Assembly: GCA_015501595.1 (NCBI GenBank) | Contig: JADNRX010000056.1 | Coordinates: forward strand, 1 to 64,000 | From: Hymenopellis radicata | Taxonomy: Eukaryota > Basidiomycota > Agaricomycetes > Agaricales > Physalacriaceae | DNA: 64,000 bases | Reading direction: 5' to 3' | Shown here: positions 21,966-33,671 of the stretch, in pieces | Numbering within the stretch: the first letter of the stretch is position 1 | Layout: the number at the start of each line of letters is the position of its first letter | Notes under the pieces: model-generated | Told to the model about the DNA's origin: nothing | What the model saw: only the letters and a program-made list of their open reading frames with translations | Databases searched by the model: none | Program-made: the position numbers and the translations under genes

Positions 21966-24900
21966 CGAAAACAAGTGAGAAGTGGAATCTGACGGGCCAT
22001 AATTAGCTTCGGCGGACCGCTAATGGTTGCTCGAACTGTCACTCAGTACCACCGTGCAGGCCTGGCTGGCTTGCACATCGAGGATCAAGTACAGACCAAG
22101 CGTTGCGGACACTTGACTGGGAAACAAATCGTCGATCGAGATGAATTCGTAACTCGAATTCGTGCAGCCGTCACTGCCAGGGACTCTATCCCAGGCGGTA
22201 GTGACCTTGTGAGCTTAAGAATGCCATGAATAACTGCTACTCGCTGACACGGTGTGCGCTCAGGTGATCATCGCCCGGACTGACGCCGAACAAGTCACTG
22301 ACATGGACGAAGCCATCACGCGTCTCAAATTGGCCGGCGATGCGGGGGCAGACGTATGCTTTCTTGAAGCTGTGCGGTCGGCAGATGATTTGCAGCGTAC
22401 TGTGAAAGCCTTGGCACCTAAACCTGTGATGTGGCATGCCCTCGCCTCTTTGTCGCTTTATCGATACTTCGATACATAGGTCCTCTTCAATGCAGTTACC
22501 GGTGGCGTGTCTCCCTCAGTAACAGTGAAGGAAGCCGAAGCAGCTGGTGTCAAGATAATTAGTACGTCTCTCTTCAAAGTCAGATTATTGGCCTCCTTTC
22601 AGAACTGTATCATCTAGTATTCCCCTTGATTTCTGCTATATCTATGGTCCATGCTATCCGTTCCGCTTTGAAAAGCTTGAAGGAGACAGGAACCGATGTC
22701 CCCTCAGCTCGAGGCATGGGGCCGAAGCAGTTCTTTGAAGTCATGGGTAAGCCGAACAGACGATTCTCGACACGCAGTGATACTCAAGAGAGACCTAGGC
22801 TTGAAGGAGGCGATTGAAATTGATGCAAAAGTTGGCGCAACGACCTTCAGCACGCTCTAAATATTTCACATTGACAATGACATGTTCGAGATACACGGTA
22901 TCGTACTGGTACTATTTTCTCGGTCGTTTACGCATCGGAGACTCGGGAGGAGAAGTGGGGACCCGCTGCTGTGAATGTGTTTGCGAAATCGTTGCAGTCG
23001 GCGATGAGTCCAAGTGCGCAGCAACCGACTTGCTGCCAGTATCAGAAGGCAAAAGCAGCTGGGCGATCTCCTTCTGTCGCTTCTCCAGTATCTTTGCCAC
23101 ATTGTCATCATCATCTTCGAAAGGGGCCGTTGCTACTGCTTTCTCCAGCATAGCAATGACCCTCTGGTGAAGGGTGTGATATTCATATAACTCATGGTGC
23201 GCGTACGCCAAGTGAAGGAGACCGAACCATTGACGAATGAGGGGCTTGAGACTGTGGAAATAGGGATGGAAATTGCCCACGATGTCCTGCTCAAAGGCGC
23301 TGGGGGTGGCAAATAGATGCTGTTTGTTCAAGATGAGGGTGTCGTTATCACTGTCGAAGACGTGATAAACCACTTTACGCAGCATTTCGTGACCAGTTCC
23401 TTCGCCCGTGAGCTCGTCGCGACGGGCACCACCAGGTCCACTGCGCGTCAGGCAGATGTTGACCATAATCCACAAAAATGACTCGATATCGTGGATTGCA
23501 TCATGATATTCGACTTCTGCCGAGATAGTTCCATATTTGACACGTCCTAGAATTTCTGCACTGGCATAAGGAGGTGTTCCCTAGAAAGAATGAAGTTAAT
23601 ATTAGTTTGAAGGTTCGCAAGATGGGACTTACAGTCCTGGATCCTTTAAGGCCGTCCTTCCCATTGTCCGGCGCAGACATAGAAGTGGTAAAGTCAAAAC
23701 ACTGTTCAACCTTTAAAGATGTATGAGCATGAATACCAAAATGTCTCATGAGACATACCATGCGCCATCCTAACCGATCTGTTGTAATGGTATAGTTCTC
23801 CTGGGCCGGAGGAAATGCTAGACTATACTTGATGGCTGCAATCGTATAGTTGTGATGATCTCGCGTGACATCATGTGCAGGCGGGATAACTTCCGGCTTC
23901 ACTGATACTGGCAATGGCACCTCTTCGGACAGGAAGTCAGAGACCATAAACAAACGATTAGCAATTTGTTCCTCTGTTAGGGGATTACGAATTCGGATGT
24001 GAGGGAGCGTCTTGGGGTTTCGATTACCCATCTTGGAGCGATCGAAATCAATAAGACAGCCTCTGCTGCGAAGAGTTCCTGCTCCTTCATCCGGCCACCA
24101 TGCGATGATGACATTTCCTGCACTAATATCACGATGTAAAAGACCATTCTCGTATAGATACGCGTGTCCTGCAAGTCATCGTCATCAGAGGGATGTCGTA
24201 CTTTTGAAACAATCATACCTTGTACTCCATTCAAGAACACCGAGAGGAGCTCCTTCAATGTTGCGAAATATTTCAGCGGCCAGCCATAGGTCGACATAAT
24301 GACGCGCGTGTGAACTCGAGAAACATACTCCCTCTTTCGAGGAGTGGTGATGCGTTCGATTTCGTCATCGTTCGTCGATGCGACATGAAGGAAAGGCTCT
24401 TCGCTTTCCGCACGTGCACGCTTCGTTCCGCGTTCTTGGTTGTCACCTGGCGGCAAGCTCGCGGAGAGACCCGCACGTATGAACGACCCGGTACGATCTA
24501 CCATATCGTCGATCACGGCGTCTTCGCAGAGCGTTATTCGACCAAGATGACTGCAGTCAGACCCCTTCGCCTCGTTGTAGAGCTCGCCTTCGGACTTGAC
24601 TGTTTCGGGACGCCAGGACTGCTTCAGAACGAAGACCTAGTCAAAGACGTGAGCTTGGTTCGAAGCCAGATTTCAATGTGTACCTCTGTGCCGGGTCGAC
24701 CATTTACGAAGCGTACCACCGCCCAAACCAATGTTGCCCTACCACGCATTACTCTCGCACGAGCAACACTCATCACTTTAACAGTCAAATACTGTGTACC
24801 GTCATTGAGGGTGATGACCCATCGCTTCTTGTACGAATCAGTCGCAAAAACGTCGAGCGCCGTCTCACTCGTCAATCGGTAAGACTCCACCACTTCATTG

Positions 24901-25180
24901 GGCTGAACGTAGATTTTCATGGAGGGATCAAAGCCAAGTTTGTCAGGAGCCAGGACCGCAAAGGCGGCGATGATACGGATAAAGTCTTTCGGAGACTAAG
25001 TCCAATAGGTGAATTCTAGACTAATGCGTGTCGAATACAGAACTCACCTTGTGGATATCAATAGGCGTACTAGTAAGGAGGACGCCGGATCGATCGTGAA
25101 GGCATACCGCCATGCATCGTGGTCCAAGAGTAAAACCGAAAACGAATCGACGATCGAGTTGCTCGCGTAATATCTGCCGC
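21966..25180. repeat. Inverted segmental duplication, left arm
   Basis: This arm contains the 3' part of a lyase/mutase gene (plus) and most of a FunK1 gene (minus). It is the near-identical reverse complement of about 57335-60547. The lyase-side edge is sharp, at CGAAAACAAGTGAG inside an intron. The FunK1-side edge is gradual around 25160-25180. Confidence 0.85.
22007..22860 (+). pseudogene. 5'-truncated isocitrate lyase/PEP-mutase superfamily gene
   Basis: The segment begins at an exon encoding FGGPLMVARTVTQYHRAGLA and continues with GLHIEDQVQTKRCGHLTGKQ, VIIARTDAEQVTDMDEAITR, ADVCFLEAVRSADDLQRTV, VLFNAVTGGVSPSVTVKEAE, HAIRSALKSLKETGTDVP and a final LKEAIEIDAKVGATTFSTL stop. KRCGHL matches the isocitrate lyase active-site signature. 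The exons that in the 59675-60994 copy encode the start, the substrate loop and the metal-binding ADAD segment are absent: homology stops within the preceding intron. It therefore lacks a start codon and key catalytic parts. It converges on the FunK1 gene with a 51-bp gap. Confidence 0.8.
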
Positions 25181-25803
25181 AGATAGCCAATAAGCTGCTT
25201 GACCACCCCCTCCCACTTTTCCTTGTCGTTACGCTTCATCTCCAGCGCGGCGACGATTTGTAACCACCAAATTACGCCCTATACACACAGTCAGCCCCAA
25301 GCGATGCCCCGAATTTGATAAAATACGAACTGTGGCGTCATCCTACAGATAAACATTAGTTTCTCGTTGGAATTGAGGGATGATTGGCATACTGGAGGTA
25401 AAGTCTGGACACGGTCATGTAGAAGACTATGTGCAAGAAGACAATCCGGTCGTATCCGCGCAATATCCTTATCGACAGAGTTCGGAGATTTTGAGTGGTA
25501 GTCGACCCACGTGGTCGACCCTCCAAGTCGAGCGGTGTTTTCACCGGGATGGTGCGGGCAGAGCTCTTCCGCGGCGTTGTGGATGGCGTTGGCGACAGAG
25601 ACGAAGGCGCCATACAATTCATCCTCTTTAGCGACTGATTCGGGAAAGGCGCTCCATCGGGATTGTGGGTGATGCGCCACTTTGACTTTTTTCCAAATGG
25701 CGTCAACAAGTGTGTCCTCGACGGGGAACATAATCTTCAGAAAGTGGTCGGTGTCGGTGACACGACAGTGGACGGGGAAATCAGTGTTAACAGCCTCCTT
25801 CAT
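22912..25803 (-). CDS. FunK1-type fungal protein kinase (left copy)
   Basis: The start is placed at ATG 25803 (MKEAVNTDFPVHCRVTDTDHF) by alignment with the other copy, although an in-frame ATG exists at 26025. The N-terminal part includes REQLDRRFVFGFTLGPRCMA and GVLLTSTPIDIHK, then VFVLKQSWRPE (the segment with the Lys expected in the ATP site), YNEAKGSDCSHLGRI, NGLLHRDISAGNVIIAWW (catalytic loop HRD with Asn) and CLIDFDRSKMG, where DFD takes the place of DFG. The C-lobe has GTPPYASAEIL and DIESFLWIMVNICL, typical of FunK1. The C terminus is Ser/Pro-rich with a basic RKRPRK end. FunK1 is an expanded Agaricomycete kinase family with poorly known substrates. The frame appears intact through the introns I can place. 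Confidence 0.8.
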
Positions 25804-27040
25804 GGTAGCGGCACTCTCTTGCTGGTACGAGTAGCTCAAGGAGGAGCGCACTCCTGGGCGGGTCGGTGTGATCTTGGCGCTAGCAGTACGTGCGCTGTAC
25901 AGCTGTGCCTTCATGATGAGAGGAAGGCAAGAAAACCACGAGGACGCACCCAAAAGCAGAGGCTGATATAAACCTTTATCGATTATCACTTGGAAATCGC
26001 GGCCGTTTTTACGACTCTGTGCCACGCTAGGAACACGAGTGTGACATGTCGAAGTAGTTGAACAAGTCGCCCCGAGCCACGTGATCGGGGCATCATCCGA
26101 TCGACCCCAAATGTATGATAATTCGGAAATGTTTGATATTGTAAGTATCTGCTCGTGCGGTACTATTCTCCTTGCCTCTCGGACTTCGCATCGCGTCTTA
26201 TCTGGACGTCCTTGATCTTGAATATTCTTGTTTACTCACACCCACTCTCGGACCGCGCGATCTCTCTTACTTCTTGACCTATGGAATCGCCTCTAGCTGC
26301 CAACCGTTTGAACTTAAATCTGAAGCGATTGACATTCAGCTTACTATTAGAAATCAGAGTAAGTGCTTCTTTGAATTCTTGATGTTGACTGTAGCTCTCT
26401 TATTGCGGTTCAACCATTGACTCCTTCCGACAGAACTCGTCCCCGGCGCCATTCGCCGCCTGCGCAGGCAACAGGTCGAGGGCGGGCCTCCTGATATCAC
26501 GATGCCATTGATGTTGCTCAATCACTGGCCTAAAAGTGAGCGCGCGCCTCTTCATAGTTCTTCGAAGCTCGGATATTTGGATGTCTTGATGCGTTAAATC
26601 TGTCTTTCTGCTCCTTTAACTGTTCCAACCTTTGACAAGGTCACTCATGATATTTTATGCTCATACCTCAAGTTTCTGGCCTATATGTACACTGGCGCCC
26701 CTTCTACTCTAAAAATGTAGCAATGCAGTCATTCTGTGTAGTATTTTGGGAATAAGAACCAACAACCGCGTTGACAGGGCGGTTAGAGCGCGTTAACGTG
26801 ACACAATAAACGAAATAAGCGCCCGTTCTCTTCTTTGACGCCCACATTGAATCGCATTCTTCATCCTGTTTTCTCCCCTCCAAGCTTGGCGTTGAGTGCA
26901 CCCAAAGTGCACCATCAACACGTGTCGTCCGCAGGTCAAGCTAATTCGGCGCGTCGGCCCTTTTTCGCCATGTAACACAGCCCCGTCGTTGAGTACTTGA
27001 TACCGTTCTACTTTGAACACCCCACTCTTTTGTATAAAGC
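25804..27040. other. Intergenic region between the FunK1 and ATPase genes
   Basis: Short open frames at 26172-26420 and 26704-27020 have no recognisable content. A TGTATAAAGC motif lies within 10 bp of ATG 27041, too close to act as a standard TATA box for that start. Confidence 0.4.
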
Positions 27041-29563
27041 ATGATAACGAGGCTAGGAGCCCGCTCGTTGCCTCGTCACGCAGCCCTCAGCCCTGGCTCG
27101 CGCCCTGTACTTTCCCGACGGACATACACCGAAGGACCCGCAGCAAATGACCCGCCGCCTCCACGGAAGCATACGATACAGCCGACGCCGCACAAGCCGA
27201 CCGAGCATCCGACGCGCCATGAAGTGCACGAAGGCAGCTCAGCTATCAACGTCCCGTTCAATCCACCTGGTGGTGGTGGAGGTAGCGGCATTGGAGGCAC
27301 CAGCCTGTTTGCGTTCACCAAGAACCCTTTCCTAGATGCGGCGTTGACGACGATAATTGGACTGGGAATGGGTACGCGACTGGTTTTGACTGTCGGCTTC
27401 GCGAATTAACGCGACACACAGTCTTTGCGGGCGGTGTAGGATATTTGAAGTGGTACAAGTGGAATGTGTTGAACAAGGTATATATGCGTCGTTGCTTCGG
27501 TCGCAGAAGAAAATATTGAAAACCGGTGTAGATTGAGAAGGCCTTCAAAGCTGGCTACGATCCCGCCCTCGAACTTGCTACTTGTCAGACCAAGGGCTCC
27601 CAAAAGGACGATGCCAGTGGCATTGATGAGGAAATGGATGACATACCGTGGACGGAGCACCTTCGGCGGAAAGAGCAGGACCGGATAGACCACATTGTCC
27701 AAGGGCAAGAACCTGGCCATTATTTCGTTCTTCTCGGCCCAAAGTACGCGACTCGCATCCTCGCGTCATAACATTCTCATTGTCTTCCTAGGGTTCTGGA
27801 AAGGGTACTATGATCTTTGATAGCATGTCAGCCATCCAGGCGGAGGGTGTTTCAATGTGCGACGCGCATCCCGACTTGGAAGTGTTCCGTCTTCGACTAG
27901 GAAAGGCACTCAACTATGAGTACAATGAGGATTCTCAGACCGGACTGTTCCAGCGACGCGATCCTCGCGAGGGTACTTGTTATTCCTACTCTAAATGTTA
28001 TCCAGAAGCTGAATCACAATAGGTGGTCCCGCACTTGATATCGAACGGGCATTAAACAAACTGGAAAAAGTTGCACTTCGCTCGGCCCGCAGGACGGGTA
28101 GACCGCTGGTACTCATTGTCAACAACGTCCATTTCTTCAAAAACGATGACGACGGTCGCAACATGTTGCTACAATTACAACAGAGAGCTGAGGCTTGGGC
28201 TGCAAGTGGTAAGGTTTCTCGTCTACCCATCATTGTTTTTTTTGTTGAACTCTACGAAGGCATATTGACTATGGTCTTCAGCACGTAGGCAATTCTCCAC
28301 CAGTTCCTCGTCCGTTTTGCTTACGTTGTAATAGTGACGATTTCTGGCCTTTTTATGCAATGCGTCAGTGCCTTGACTGCATACTTGCTTGCCCACTAAC
28401 TTTCTCCAGGAAATACGGTAGCAGAATGCACGTACGTGCCGGGATCCAACAATGTATCCTGACCAGCTTACAGTGTTTCTGCAGGTCCTCTCCATATACG
28501 ACCTCGATGCCAAAGAGGCCAGACACGCGTGCACGCGCATGCGCATGAACCTCAACCACAAGACGGCTCCCGACGATATCCAGAGTATCGTGCAATTGGT
28601 TGGTGGACGATTGTCATACCTCAACAAGGTATATCCTGCAGTCGTTACGCTTTCAACTACTCAACCACTATCCGGTAGGTTGCGAGAAACAAAGATGCAC
28701 TGGAAATGGCTAAGCATCTTTTGGACGTCGAGAAGGCATGGCTTCTCAGTCAAATAGGTTAATCTCGCTTCTTTGAACATCCTCTGCGCATACTCAGGCC
28801 TTGATTCGTGCAGGTTTGATCGTTGACTGTGATGACGATGTCATGGACGAAGTGAGCAGGCCCACCGACTAATCTCAATCCATTAACACAAGCGTTTGTA
28901 GCAAAAATGGAGTTCATGCTCCTGGTTACTCTTGGCTGAATTCGTCAAGATGCGCCAGGAGCAAGAGCGCGACTTGTTGGAGTCCCTCAAGGCGGGCGGA
29001 AACATAGATGGACCCAAGTCTATCGCTGAACTACCGCTTCCTGTTATACCCTATGTAATGGTCCTTTTGTCGATCACTGTTTTCTCCTTGCTCACGCCTT
29101 TTCATAGTGGAAGTGTCGACAGCTGATGACTCGGGCGGACTTTTTAGAAGGTGAGCTACTCTTGCTACGCGGATGAAGTGTCCGTTTACCGTCAATCAGA
29201 ACTCGACCGCGCAAATATTATCGCCATCGACGTGAGTACCATGTCATCCGATTCAGTTTTATTGCACTGACGCCTGGCAGGTTCACCATGACGTCCGCCC
29301 CGACTCGATGCTCATATTACACGCCGCGCGCGAGGTCGTGGAGAGCCGGGAGTTGCCATTCGAGGAGACGCTGAACAGTGTTCGCGACCGTATAGACGAG
29401 ATTGAGAGTCTGCATCGTACAAGGGAGTTGACGGTACGTCGGCTTTTATGCACGGCATTGCATTGGGGAAAACTAATGATGTGTTTTACAGTTCAAGGAC
29501 CTGGATAAGGGTGATAGAATCAGTCTCGTGGTAGACAAGACTAGCTCACAGGATGACGACTGA
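27041..29563 (+). CDS. Mitochondrial P-loop ATPase (AAA/ORC1-like, fungal family)
   Basis: ATG 27041 opens an Arg/Ser/Pro-rich, acid-poor N terminus (MITRLGARSLPRHAALSPGS), typical of a mitochondrial presequence. Next is a Gly-rich linker and a hydrophobic stretch (LTTIIGLGMGVFAGGVGY) that is probably a membrane anchor. Then comes HYFVLLGPKGSGKGTMIFDS (Walker A GSGKGT), DAHPDLEVFRLRLGKALNYE, RPLVLIVNNVHFFKNDDDGR (Walker B-like) and ILTMVFSTDDFWPF. The rest includes SRMHVLSIYDLDAKEA, KAWLLSQIGLIVDCDDDVMD, QKWSSCSWLLLAEFVKMRQE and a C-terminal HHDVRPDSMLILHAAREVVE block, ending at 29563. At least ten short introns are needed. I know the family as widely conserved, uncharacterised P-loop NTPases of basidiomycetes; the substrate is unknown. 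Confidence 0.8.
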
Positions 29564-29774
29564 AATTTGATGCTCTTATCCGAGACTATGCGCGAGGTGT
29601 ATCGTTGACAGTGATCATTGATATTTCCCGTCCGCGGTAAGCAAGTCGCTTTCCTCCTTTGAAAGTGCTACATACAAAGGTATTAAGGTATACGTATAAG
29701 TTAAGCTCCAGAACTATGCACACGTCCCATTCCACGAATTTCAAGATGATAATTTCCGGCGACGAGGCTCGCGT

Positions 29775-30979
29775 TCAGACCCGCACTTCCTCCTCCTCCT
29801 CCTCCTCCCGTGGCCGTTTACTGCCTGTGCTCGAGGACGACTGCTTCGCATCTTCTCTCTCTAGTCTGACTCGATTCCTCTCCACCTCCTCCCGCAACTC
29901 TGGGACCGTAACACCATATATCTCCTTCAAGCTACTCGTAGCTGGAGCCATCGGGAGCGTCTGGCTCTCGCCCTCCTGCGCTGCCATATACTCCCTGAAG
30001 TAGACCAGAAGCCGGTCCTGGAGGAGCTTTTCCCTCACGCAGGACGCCTCGATGTTCTTCAATACCATCTCCGTGTGCGGCAAGAGCCTTGCGCAATGTG
30101 CGATGTCCTTGCGTTGCTGATAGAACGCCCATGCCTGCCCCTTTGCGGGGGCATACCACTGGGGAGCTCCTGCCCCGTCAACTTCGTCGCCCAGATGGGT
30201 GGCGTAGAAGTGCCGTGTATCTTCTTCTTCTGCTTCCGGCGCGTCTGCGTCTGGATCTGAGTCGCTATCCGAATCGGAGGAGTCGTCTGAATCAGACTCG
30301 TTGTCGAGTGTATCTCGAAGTTTGGTGATCCGTTTTAACAGGGCGCGCGCTGTGGTGGTGCTGAGGGGAAGGGCAGCTCTCGGTTGCGGAGGAGGATGGT
30401 CGGGTAATTGGGATGTAGACGGTACGCCATCCTCAGGCGCTAAGAGAACAAGTTATTTAGGGGAAGGAACTGCATGAGACCAAAGCGTACCAGAGTAGTC
30501 ATATATCGTTGGTTGGAGAGCAAGACGCGACGACGCCTCGATTTCTTGAGATTCCGTATCATTGCCTTCGGGGTAAGAAAGTTCGCATAGGGGATCATCA
30601 TAGGGATCTATGAATATATTGGTTTAGTAGGCGAGCGACGGACAGTATAAGGAGGAACGTACGGGAACAAGCAGGTTCAAGGAGGGTCGTTATCCTCAAG
30701 CTGTTGTTGTACTTCGGGGCTGGGCGCTTCATCGACCGAGCCTTCGTTTATTACGGCCAAAGTGCCGGGGGCCTCGTTTATGGCGCTGGCTTCAGCTGGA
30801 GGTACATTCTGTTCCTCGGCGACGGCGCACCGGCGAGTCTCGCAGACCAGCGCGTTCCAGTGCTGGTGACCGATGCGCTGCGGCGGGATCTTGTATTCTG
30901 AGAACAACATCAGCCTTGTTGGCGCCTCATAAACAAAAGAAGCTGTCTCGCCATGTCGTGTATTCAGAGTTCGTGCCAC
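29775..30979 (-). CDS. Conserved acidic protein of unknown function
   Basis: ATG 30979 starts MARTLNTRHGETASFVYEAP and TRLMLFSEYKIPPQRIGHQH, a hydrophilic head. The middle has a Ser/Asp run (SDSDDSSDSDSDSDPDADAP), then RHFYATHLGDEVDGAGAPQW, WAFYQQRKDIAHCARLLPHT and LLQDRLLVYFREYMAAQEGE. The C terminus is RPREEEEEEEVRV, a likely nuclear-type acidic/basic tail. Introns occur at about 30608-30660 and 30440-30490. Between exons 1 and 2 the frame breaks at 30677-30681, where one extra T in a TT pair would explain the change from DNDPP to EPACS. I do not recognise a catalytic domain. It may be a chromatin or RNA-associated factor, but that is only a guess from composition. Confidence 0.55.
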
Positions 30980-31303
30980 TTCTTGGGAGGGAGGGTGAGG
31001 AAGGCAATTTTCGAGGCGGACGAAAGATGGGGGATGTTTTCAAGAGCTGTCTAAACAGTGCAAATTCAGAACTTAAAGTTATTGTTCGCGCCATGGCCCA
31101 CAAGGAAAGGGATGGCCCATGCCGGTGCCGAGCCATTGTTCTTCGTCGGCAAGCCCCGACGACCCGCGCTGGTCTTGTTCTCTTGTTGTCTTGTGGTCAT
31201 TGTTCTGCGATGATAAGAGAAATGGAGGGCATAACAAAGAAAGACAACACAGGTTTTCTTTCTACCACCACACCACCCCACCCCACGAACGAGAATTTAA
31301 ATA

Positions 31304-32575
31304 ATGGGCAAAGTTCCGACGAAGAAGACTTCCGCTGGTAGGAAACAGGCGAGACCTGAATTCGACGAAGACGCGGAGTGGACAGAGGAATACTTGAGTC
31401 GGTTTACGGTCCCAAATCTCAAGGATGTCATCCAGGTATGTCCCGTTGATTTGAAGTGTTATATCTCGCGCTTAAATTGTCCACAGAAGCTGGATATTCG
31501 CGTCAATGGTCGCCTCAAGGCAGACTTGATACAAGCAATGATAGACTAGTACGTGATCTTTCTTTCAGACAATAACAACTTCGTTTGTTGAAATTGCATA
31601 CCAGTCGATCCCCAACGAACGAACCGCGAAGCGCCACAAACCACACGTTCGAAGAGAAAACGCGACATAGCGGAATCAGACAACGAAGATGAAGAACAAG
31701 AAAGGGCGGCTAAGCAGCCAAGGAGAGGCAACCGTCGAGCGGCTGCTAAAACGAAATACACAGAACTATCATCGGACGAGGAGGAAGATGAGGAGGAGGA
31801 AGAGCGAAAAGCGCCTCCACCCCACACTCCAGCGCGCCGCAGTACCGTTTCGTCCCCACAAGCCCCGCCACCCCGGCCTCATCGCCCAAAGCGTAAAAGC
31901 ATCGCGAGAAAGGTGTCCCCGACCCCGTCGCGTCGGGGAAGCCTGGCCTCTCGCCGCTCGCTATCTCCAGAACTACTACTCGTTCGAGATCCTTCTCCTC
32001 CCGCACCCGTGAAACGCGAGGCGTCTGTTGATCCGGCGCCTCTCGTACAGGATGGGCGTGTCGCCACTGAGGCAGTGAACGGAGGAGACGACGCTGTTGC
32101 CGAAGCTGGTGTTGAAGAGCTAGCTGCTCCCGAAAATCATATCGAGCCTCGACCGACCGTGCTAATGCGACCACGCGAGGCATTATTGGATGGTGAAGTG
32201 GCGCCTGTTCCGGAAAATCATATCGAGCCTCGACCGACTGTGCTAATGCGACCACATGAGGCATCGGATGCTACTTTGCAGCCCGCGGATGCAGAGAACT
32301 ACGCGGATAACGATGACGAAATGGACGAGGAGGAGGATGAATTGGAGGAAGAGTATAACAGGTTTTTTTCTGAGCGAAACATGGAGCTCATGGAGGGCCA
32401 CTTGGCGATGAATCATATCAACGCGACATTTTTGGAGACCCGTGCTTTGCACGCTGAGATGGCGGTGGATGTTCAGTTGATCACGACACTCCGTCACGCA
32501 GAGGGAGTGCAAGCAGCGCTGCTCAAACCTGAGGGCCGAGAGTTCCCTGTTAAACAGTTTGCTGAGTTGAGATAA
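31304..32575 (+). CDS. SAP-domain-like, nuclear-type acidic protein
   Basis: ATG 31304 opens a basic stretch (MGKVPTKKTSAGRKQARP). FTVPNLKDVIQ and, after an intron (31436-31486), KLDIRVNGRLKADLIQAMID form a helix-turn-helix pattern that fits a SAP DNA/chromatin-binding motif. The remainder is low complexity: RSKRKRDIAESDNEDEEQER, a poly-Glu run, RRSTVSSPQAPPPRPHRPKR, and a duplicated PENHIEPRPTVLMRP module. It ends with a helical acidic C terminus (NRFFSERNMELMEGHLAMNH). The reading frame changes near 31640 after the second intron, so a consensus error or a mis-set splice site is likely. The family is otherwise unrecognised. Confidence 0.6.
32132..32266 (+). repeat. Intragenic tandem duplication in the SAP-like gene
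   Basis: A block of about 53 bp encoding ENHIEPRPTVLMRP occurs twice (about 32132-32185 and 32213-32266) with only a few substitutions, separated by about 27 bp. Confidence 0.75.
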
Positions 32576-32639
32576 AGTCGAGGCGAGGGGACGCACTGAG
32601 TATTAGACTATTTATCCTGTACATCTAATCTACATTCAT

Positions 32640-33578
32640 CTATTGCTGCTGCATCTGGTCGTTCAATATTCTGACGACCTGGCCGACACCCAGGCGAACT
32701 TGCTCCTGCTCCGACTCTCGTACGCGGGTCATCAGCCTGCTTTCAAACTTGTCTGGATGAAAGCGCAGATAAGTCTCTCTAAGTTTGTCCTTTCTGTCCT
32801 TTTTCTGCTCGTCGGCCGTAAACGTCGCAGTTGAGAATAAGAATGAAGTGATAGCGTCAGAAGTGAGGTCGTCGACCGAGACGTGGGACTTGGATAGAAC
32901 TGGCCACGGTATATCTCGAAAGTCATATTGGAGAGCGTCGTTGGGAGTGGCAAGGATGACCTTCCAGCGAGAATCGTACTCTTCACGAGCAAGGCCGAGG
33001 CGTCGGAATTCGCGTTCGCGTTTCCGCTGCTGGCGTTCCTCTTCCAGAGCCTTTTCGAGTCTCTTAGTCTCTTCCTTTTCTGCTTTCCGTTTAGCACGAG
33101 CAGCGGCTTTTTCTGCCTTTAGCCGCTGACTTTCTTCGTATTCCTGGGCATGCGTTTTCCTGTACTACTCTGTTAGATTATTTGTTACATTTGGATTATT
33201 GAAAGACACTTGCCTGTACATCCCGACACGCACCCATTCCGCATATTCCTCGTCGTCCATTTGCAAGGGGTCCATCTTGAGATAGTCGTCGCCCTCATAG
33301 ACGTTTTTGGACGCAGTTCCTCCCCATCTCATAGGTATATGTGCAAAGTCGTTCATCCTGGCTTCGAGTGAGTCCAAGCGCTCGTCGTCTTCGAATGCCA
33401 ACGACATCTTTTCCCGAAAGCGTGCTTCCTCTATTTCTGCCTGTATTTTGGTGTAGTCTGATGGCCCAGGACGAGAATGGTCGTCGTTGGCACGTTCAAG
33501 CTTCTCCCGACGCCGCTGTCGTTTGCGTGCATAGTGGGCCTCTTCCTGGGGCGTTCGTTTGAGATGCAGCTTGGGCAT
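32640..33578 (-). CDS. NFKBIL1-like protein with J-domain-like C terminus
   Basis: ATG 33578 gives MPKLHLKRTPQEEAHYARKR, a highly basic, coiled-coil N terminus. It continues with RLDSLEARMNDFAHIPMRW and MDDEEYAEWVRVGMYR. A 54-nt intron (about 33158-33211) has a GC donor, AG|GCAAGT, and rejoins at KTHAQEYEESQRLKAEKAAA, another coiled-coil run. The C terminus contains DIPWPV, AITSFLF and RETYLRFHPDKFESRLMTRV, the J-like HPDKF block typical of NFKBIL1-related proteins. The family is linked to mRNA processing in other eukaryotes; a role here is inferred. It is divergent from ARP3 with 93 bp between start codons. Confidence 0.7.
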
Positions 33579-33671
33579 CGTTGTGGCAGGAAGAAAGCCG
33601 CGTGCGTCATCACAAGTCGCAGCAAGCTGTGCCCGACACTTGCTTTCGACCATCTCGACCGTTCCGCAACA
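33579..33671. promoter_or_regulatory. Compact bidirectional promoter region
   Basis: Only 93 bp separate the start codons of the NFKBIL1-like gene (minus) and ARP3 (plus), so both must share 5' regulatory DNA. No clear TATA is visible. Confidence 0.5.

Noticed and set aside
24220..24882. Plus-strand frame antisense to the FunK1 kinase (and its mirror at 57502-58302)
   Set aside because: Antisense shadow of the highly conserved kinase exons; both copies have it only because the duplicated DNA is the same.
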